Below, piece after piece: positions 11,422-16,716 of a stretch of 16,716 nt of DNA (its first letter is position 1; the number at the start of each line of letters is the position of its first letter). Source of the stretch: CAZHTS01 sp964535315 (GTDB lineage: Bacteria; Chloroflexota; Anaerolineae; Anaerolineales; Anaerolineaceae); NCBI GenBank assembly GCA_964535315.1, contig CAZHTS010000095.1:1-16716 (forward strand), given 5' to 3'. Position numbers and translations under genes: made by a program. The notes below the pieces were generated by a model. The model was given only the letters and a program-made list of their open reading frames with translations. It ran no database searches and was not told where the DNA came from.

Positions 11422-13923
11422 ATGCCAGACACCGCCCGCTACCTGCAAATCATCGTCAACGTCCCTCAGGCCAGCGGCGTGTTCGATTATCACCTGCCGG
11501 CCGGCTGGCCGGAAACGCCCCAGGCGGGCTGCCTGGTGGAGGTGCCCTTTGGCCGGCAGCGCGTGCAGGGCATCGTCCTGCGCCAGGTCGCCGAACCTCA
11601 GGTGGCCGAGACCCGCCCGGTAGAGGCCCTGCTCGACCCGCAGCCGGTGTTGACCGGCGCCCAATTGAAACTGGGCGCCTGGCTGTCGCACCAGACGCTG
11701 GCGCCGCTGGCCCAGTGCCTGGAACTGATGCTGCCGCCCGGCCTGAGCCAGCAGGCCGACACGCTCTACCAGCGCATTCCCGGCGTCCCACCGCCGGCGG
11801 CCCTCTCGCCGGCGCAAACCCGTTTGCTGGCGCTGCTCGAACGGCGCGGCGACCTGCGCGGCCGCCAGCTGGCCGCCGCCTTCCCCCACCAGAACTGGAA
11901 GGCCTCGGCGCAGGCGCTGCAGCGCCACGGCCTGATCCGCACCCGGCCCATCCTGCTGCCGCCCGGCGTGCGCCCCAAGACCGCCCGCACCGCCGCCCTG
12001 GGCTGCGCCCCGCAAGCGGCGCTCGCCCGCCTGGCCGAACTGGGGCGCGCCGGCACCGCCGCCGCCCAACGCCGCCTGGCGATTGTGGAATTCCTGGCGC
12101 AAGAAAACAAACCTACCAGCGTGGACTGGGTGTACGCCGCCAGCGGCGGCACCTCGGCCGACCTCAACCGCCTGGCCGAGGCCGGGCTCCTCGTCTTTGG
12201 CGAGATCGAGGTGTGGCGCGACCCGCTGGCGCAGCAGCAGACCGCCGGCGCGCTGCCTCCCGTCGACCTGACCGCCGGGCAGGCCAACGCCTGGCAAGCC
12301 ATCCGCGCCGGCATCCTGGCGGCGTGCAGCGCCCAGGCCGTCTCGCCTTACCTGTTGTACGGCGTCACCGGCTCGGGCAAGACCGAGGTCTACCTGCGCG
12401 CCGTGGCCGAAACGGTGCGCCAGGGCCGCCAGGCGATCATCCTCGTCCCTGAAATTGCCCTGACCCCCCAGACAGTGCAGCGTTTCCAGGCGCGTTTCCC
12501 CGGCCAGGTGGGGCTGGTGCACTCGCGCCTCTCGGAGGGCGAGCGCTTCGACACCTGGCGGCGGGCGCGCAGCGGGCAGTTGCCCATCATCGTCGGGCCG
12601 CGCAGCGCCCTGTTTGCCCCACTGCCAGACGTGGGGTTGATCGTCGTCGACGAGTGCCACGACCATTCTTACTACCAGGACGACCTGCCGCCGGCCTACA
12701 ACGCCATCAGCGCCGCCCTGGAGTACGCCCACCTCAACAACAGCGTGATCGTGCTCGGCTCGGCCACCCCCGGCGTCGACCTGCTCTACCGCGCAGAACG
12801 CGCCGGCTGGCGCGTGCTGCGCCTGGCCGAACGTATCCTGGCCCACCGCCACGTGGCCCCCGCAGCCGAAGACGCCCCGCGCACCACCCAGGATCTGCCC
12901 CCGGTGCGCCTGGTGGACATGCGCCAGGAATTAAAGGCCGGCAACCGCTCCATCTTCAGCCGGGCGCTGCAAAAGGCGCTGGCCGAGACGCTGCAAAAAG
13001 AACAGCAGGCCATCTTGTTCCTCAACCGGCGCGGCGCCGCCACCTACGTTTTTTGCCGCCAGTGCGGCCACGTGCTGCGCTGCCCGCGCTGCGAACTGCC
13101 CCTCACCCTGCACGACGAGGACGCCGGGCAAACGCTGGTCTGCCACACGTGCAGCTACCGCCGGCGCATGCCGCGCGCCTGCCCCGAGTGCGGCAGCGCC
13201 CACATCCGCCAGTATGGCACCGGCACCGAACGGGTGGAAAAAGAGGTGCAGGTGTTGTTCCCCCACGCCCGCGCCCTGCGCTGGGACGCCGAAACCGCCA
13301 GCCGTAAGGGCGCCCACGAGACGCTGATGGCGGCCTTTGCCAACCACCAGGCCGACGTGCTGGTCGGGACGCAGATGCTGGCCAAAGGGCTGGATCTGCC
13401 GCTCGTCACCCTGGTGGGCGTGGTGCTGGCCGACGTGGGGCTGGGCCTGCCCGATTTTCGCGCCGGGGAGCGCTGCTTTCAACTGCTGGCGCAGGTGGCC
13501 GGGCGCGCCGGACGCAGCCCGCTGGGCGGGCAGGTCGTCTTGCAAACCTACCAGCCGGAGCATTACGCCATTCGCGCCGCCGCCGGCTACGACTTTGACG
13601 GCTTCCTGGCCGAAGAGTTAGGCCACCGCCGCCGCCTGAACTACCCGCCCTTCAGCCGCCTGGCGCGCCTGGAATACCGCCACGCCGACGCGCAGCGCGC
13701 CGAACAGGCCGCCGCCAGCATGGCCGAACTGCTGCGCACCTGGATCCAGCAGGGCGAACACAACGCCACCGAACTGATCGGCCCGGCGCCGTGCTTCTTC
13801 AGCAAGCAAAACGGCCTGTACCGCTGGCAAATCCTGGTGCGCGGGCCAGACCCGGCCGCCGTGCTGCGCGGCCGGCCGCTGGGCGAATGGCGGCTGGCCA
13901 TCGACCCGCTGGATATCCTCTAG
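11422..13923 (+). CDS. priA: primosomal protein N' (PriA helicase)
   Basis: The 833-residue protein restarts stalled replication forks by loading the replicative helicase. An N-terminal DNA-binding domain (about 6-105) includes GCLVEVPFGRQRVQGIVL. The helicase core has Walker A GVTGSGKT (314-321), motif Ia LVPEIALTPQ (341-350), a DEXH box DECH (410-413), GSATPG (446-451), GTQMLAKG (649-656) and QVAGRAGR (691-698). The zinc region has all eight cysteines: 545, 548, 554, 557, 574, 577, 587 and 590. The DEXH box is usually DEEH in PriA, and the usual YHARD segment just after it reads YNAIS; both are variants at expected positions. The ATG is one base past the preceding stop and has no clear ribosome site, so it is probably coupled. 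Length is normal to slightly long, with an Ala/Pro/Arg-rich linker at 120-280. It ends six bases from the opposing M23 stop. Confidence 0.95.
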   Translation: MPDTARYLQIIVNVPQASGVFDYHLPAGWPETPQAGCLVEVPFGRQRVQGIVLRQVAEPQVAETRPVEALLDPQPVLTGAQLKLGAWLSHQTLAPLAQCLELMLPPGLSQQADTLYQRIPGVPPPAALSPAQTRLLALLERRGDLRGRQLAAAFPHQNWKASAQALQRHGLIRTRPILLPPGVRPKTARTAALGCAPQAALARLAELGRAGTAAAQRRLAIVEFLAQENKPTSVDWVYAASGGTSADLNRLAEAGLLVFGEIEVWRDPLAQQQTAGALPPVDLTAGQANAWQAIRAGILAACSAQAVSPYLLYGVTGSGKTEVYLRAVAETVRQGRQAIILVPEIALTPQTVQRFQARFPGQVGLVHSRLSEGERFDTWRRARSGQLPIIVGPRSALFAPLPDVGLIVVDECHDHSYYQDDLPPAYNAISAALEYAHLNNSVIVLGSATPGVDLLYRAERAGWRVLRLAERILAHRHVAPAAEDAPRTTQDLPPVRLVDMRQELKAGNRSIFSRALQKALAETLQKEQQAILFLNRRGAATYVFCRQCGHVLRCPRCELPLTLHDEDAGQTLVCHTCSYRRRMPRACPECGSAHIRQYGTGTERVEKEVQVLFPHARALRWDAETASRKGAHETLMAAFANHQADVLVGTQMLAKGLDLPLVTLVGVVLADVGLGLPDFRAGERCFQLLAQVAGRAGRSPLGGQVVLQTYQPEHYAIRAAAGYDFDGFLAEELGHRRRLNYPPFSRLARLEYRHADAQRAEQAAASMAELLRTWIQQGEHNATELIGPAPCFFSKQNGLYRWQILVRGPDPAAVLRGRPLGEWRLAIDPLDIL

Positions 13924-13929
13924 CCGGGC

Positions 13930-15011
13930 TCAGGGCGCCGGGAGCACGTCCCACGGGTTGAGGAAACCGCCGCCGCGGCGCACCTCGAAGTGCAGGTGCG
14001 GGCCGGTGGAATTGCCCGTGCTGCCCGCCATGCCCAACATCTGGCCGCGCTTGACCGTCTGGCCGCAGCGCACGGCAATCTCGCTCAGGTGGGCGTACAG
14101 CGTCTGGAAACTGTTGCCGTGGTCGACCATCACCATGCGGCCGTAGCCGTTGCTCGCCCCACCGGCAAACACCACCATCCCGGCCTCCGAGGCCACCACC
14201 GGCATACCGGTGCCGGCGCCGATATCCAGCGCCAGGTGCCCGGACCAGAAATCGTTGCCCGAGATAGAATGGTTGGCCGCCGGCCAGATGAAATTGGTGC
14301 CGCCCACCACCACCTTGTCGCCCGTATCGCACGTGCCGGGGATGTTAAGCGCCACGCCGGCCTTGCCCTGCGGGATGGTCGGCATCAGCCAGTCGTGCAT
14401 CTCGCGCTGCCCGCCCGGCACCATGACGAAACTGCCCGGCTCGACCTGCGGGTTGGTGAGATCCAGGTGGTTGCCCGGCCACAGCAGAATATCTTCCATG
14501 CGCGCCTTGAAACGCACCGCCACGCTTTCGATCGTGTCGCCCTTCTGCCACAGATAATAGACCCCATCGGTGGGCGGCAGGATCAGCTTGATACCGGGCT
14601 CCACCAGGTCGGGGTTACCGGTCAGGGTGTCATAATTGCTCCACAGGATGCTTTCAGGCTTGATCTTGTTCACCTGAGCGATGCGGAAGAGCGAATCGCC
14701 CGCCTGCACCTCGTATTCCACCCCCGTGCCGCGCTCGCGCACCGGCACGATGGTGCGCGGGTTGGCGACCCGCACCAACGCGCTGGCGCCCTTCCCCGTT
14801 CGGAAGACGGGCAAGGGCACTGCGGGTGTTGGGCGGTCTGGTTGGGCAACCACCACCTCCCCCACCGGGCGGCTGGCTGCGGTCGTCAGTTGTGGGAGCT
14901 TACGCACACCAATAAAAACAGTGAGGGCCACCATCAGGATGGCTATTCCCCACGAGGCCTTGACGAGCCAGCTTTTGGGCTGAGCCTCGCCTCGCGGGTT
15001 TTGCAAAGAAC

Positions 15012-15015
<4 letters not shown>
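13930..15015 (-). CDS. membrane-anchored LysM-LysM-M23 metallopeptidase, downstream of rho
   Basis: The 361-residue protein is a paralogue of the one at 7985-9196. It has a short basic N-terminus, one membrane segment at about 20-37, and a Pro/Val-rich linker. Two LysM domains follow (about 100-146, with QAGDSLFRIAQ, and 153-200), then an M23 domain (about 250-361). H260 and D264 in HLALDIG, H342 in HLHFE and H309 in TLYAH give a complete active site. The two proteins share LWPGNH in LysM2, PGG.RE after it, FIWP before M23, and a lone pair of cysteines (C229 and C317 here). The start is GTG at 15015, overlapping the rho stop by four bases, with GGAGG four bases upstream. It is therefore translated with rho from one mRNA. 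It acts on peptidoglycan outside the membrane. Confidence 0.92.
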
Positions 15016-16286
<1,271 letters not shown>

Positions 16287-16313
16287 AGTAATCAGTTTTC
16301 ACCTTGTGAGACA

Positions 16314-16319
16314 ATTATA
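16314..16319 (-). promoter_or_regulatory. TATAAT -10 element for rho
   Basis: The minus strand carries a perfect TATAAT about 27 bases before the rho ATG. The -35 match at 16-17 bases is poor. The leader would be roughly 20 bases, leaving no room for a long attenuator leader of the kind known upstream of E. coli rho. Confidence 0.5.
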
Positions 16320-16360
16320 TCAGGTCCCCTGCTTTGTACAGGTTGTTAAGGGAGAAAAGT

Positions 16361-16519
16361 GTGCGTGAACAGGAAAAGAAAGAAGGATCCGGGGCGGCGC
16401 GACACATCCCTGGAGATTGGGGAGAGGTGCAACCATGCAAACGATTTGACTACAATGTACGAAGCGGAGATAACAAGATTATAGCATGGCAGTTAGTGGG
16501 GCGCAAGCAAGATAGGTGA
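16361..16519 (+). CDS. doubtful small ORF, 52 residues
   Basis: A GTG-started frame has a good ribosome site (AAGGGAG at 16348-16354, six bases before GTG) and encodes a charged 52-residue peptide with two Trp and one Cys. Against it, codon use differs from its neighbours: many GGA, CGA, AGG and ATA codons in place of the GC-ending ones used around it. No -35/-10 pair is clear, and nothing in it is recognisable. It could be chance, or a small horizontally acquired or recent gene. A longer reading from TTG at 16334 has no ribosome site. Confidence 0.22.
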   Translation: MREQEKKEGSGAARHIPGDWGEVQPCKRFDYNVRSGDNKIIAWQLVGRKQDR

Positions 16520-16602
16520 CAAGTTTTACCCGAATCCGGTCGCTTTTTTACACCCCTGCGACGTGACATTCCTCACAAAGCCGACCAAAATCGCGCACAT
16601 GG

Positions 16603-16630
16603 TTGACAGGTTACCCAAATGCGGTATAAT
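16603..16630 (+). promoter_or_regulatory. promoter of tRNA-Lys
   Basis: TTGACA (16603-16608), a 16-base spacer and TATAAT (16625-16630): both hexamers are perfect. Start would be near 16637, about seven bases before the mature tRNA, which suits a stable RNA promoter. Confidence 0.85.
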
Positions 16631-16643
16631 AGGCGACGTTCGA

Positions 16644-16716
16644 GGTCCACTAGCTCAATTGGTAGAGCAACTGACTCTTAATCAGTGGGTTCAGGGTTCG
16701 AGTCCCTGGTGGATCA
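16644..16716 (+). tRNA. tRNA-Lys (anticodon CTT)
   Basis: The 73 bases fold as a standard cloverleaf. The 7-bp acceptor stem pairs 16644-16650 with GTGGATC at the 3' end, including one G-T pair. The D-arm is GCTC/GAGC with a GG-containing loop. The anticodon arm ACTGA/TCAGT holds the loop CTCTTAA, giving anticodon CTT for lysine codon AAG. The T-arm is CAGGG/CCCTG with loop TTCGAGT. The window ends exactly at the discriminator A, so whether CCA is encoded cannot be seen. Confidence 0.95.

Larger units (their letters stand above)
16287..16643. other. rho-tRNA intergenic region
   Basis: This 357-base divergent stretch holds the rho -10 at its left, the tRNA promoter at its right, and one doubtful 52-codon ORF in between. 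The middle is less GC-rich than the genes. A weak inverted repeat, GTCGC with GCGAC around the T-run near 16540-16566, has a 14-base loop and does not look like a terminator. I see no riboswitch or RNA gene other than the tRNA. Confidence 0.6.

Noticed and set aside
10284..11432. Minus-strand ORF opposite the CNNM/CorC gene
   Set aside because: Its composition is low-complexity Gln/Gly/His/Asp-rich, typical of an antisense frame, and it has no domain.
11404..12852. Long minus-strand ORF (482 codons) opposite priA
   Set aside because: It is a GC-rich shadow frame: Gly/Ala/Gln/Arg-rich with no recognisable domain, and it overlaps clear PriA motifs.
16538..16566. Possible terminator around the T-run upstream of tRNA-Lys
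   Set aside because: The T-run lies in the loop between short GTCGC/GCGAC arms instead of following a stem, so it does not have terminator form.

Overview
The window reads as a stretch of chromosomal core and housekeeping DNA from a GC-rich bacterium. The gene content suggests Chloroflexota, most likely Anaerolineae or a relative. Pointers are the N-anchored LysM-LysM-M23 proteins, a GH25 muramidase with a short acidic C-terminal tail, a DUF4332 helix-hairpin-helix protein, a DUF1028 protein with a TPR-like tail, and PriA and Rho sequences without proteobacterial features. This placement is inference from protein style, not from a marker gene. No insertion sequence, prophage, CRISPR array or plasmid function was seen. 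tRNA-Lys(CTT) sits at the right edge.

Layout, left to right. A bidirectional terminator (24-59) precedes a minus-strand PolX-like protein (80-1381) that keeps an intact PHP domain but appears to have lost the polymerase active site and the N-terminal domain. Across an AT-rich divergent intergenic region, a SixA-type histidine phosphatase and a thioredoxin form a one-base-overlapping pair (1597-2414) ended by a clear terminator. An S9-family serine peptidase follows (2482-4317). It converges on a DUF1028 Ntn-hydrolase-like protein (4320-5246, minus). Divergent from that is a two-gene unit of a 63-residue helical protein and a DUF4332 protein (5470-6080). Its terminator lies inside the 3' end of the opposing alpha/beta hydrolase gene (6093-7010, minus). 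Upstream of the hydrolase, across a long hairpin, is the GH25 muramidase (7091-7810, minus).

The GH25 gene and the first LysM-M23 gene diverge from a 174-base region carrying two good sigma-70-type promoters back to back. The plus-strand series is then LysM-M23 peptidase, MEMO-like protein, CNNM/CorC-type membrane protein and PriA (7985-13923); the last three are overlapping or abutting. Converging on them is a minus-strand pair, Rho and a second LysM-M23 peptidase (13930-16286), joined by a 4-base overlap. A 357-base region with one doubtful small ORF separates rho from tRNA-Lys, which has its own near-consensus promoter.

Functionally, three cell-wall-directed proteins (one muramidase and two anchored LysM-M23 proteins) lie within 9 kb, two of them sharing a divergent control region. 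The others are information-processing genes (PriA, Rho, tRNA, the PHP protein) and small signalling or redox genes (SixA, thioredoxin). I see no convincing new defence or mobile system. The most notable items are the apparently polymerase-dead PolX-PHP protein, the 63-residue/DUF4332 pair, the Rho-M23 coupling, and a cysteine pair shared by the two M23 paralogues.
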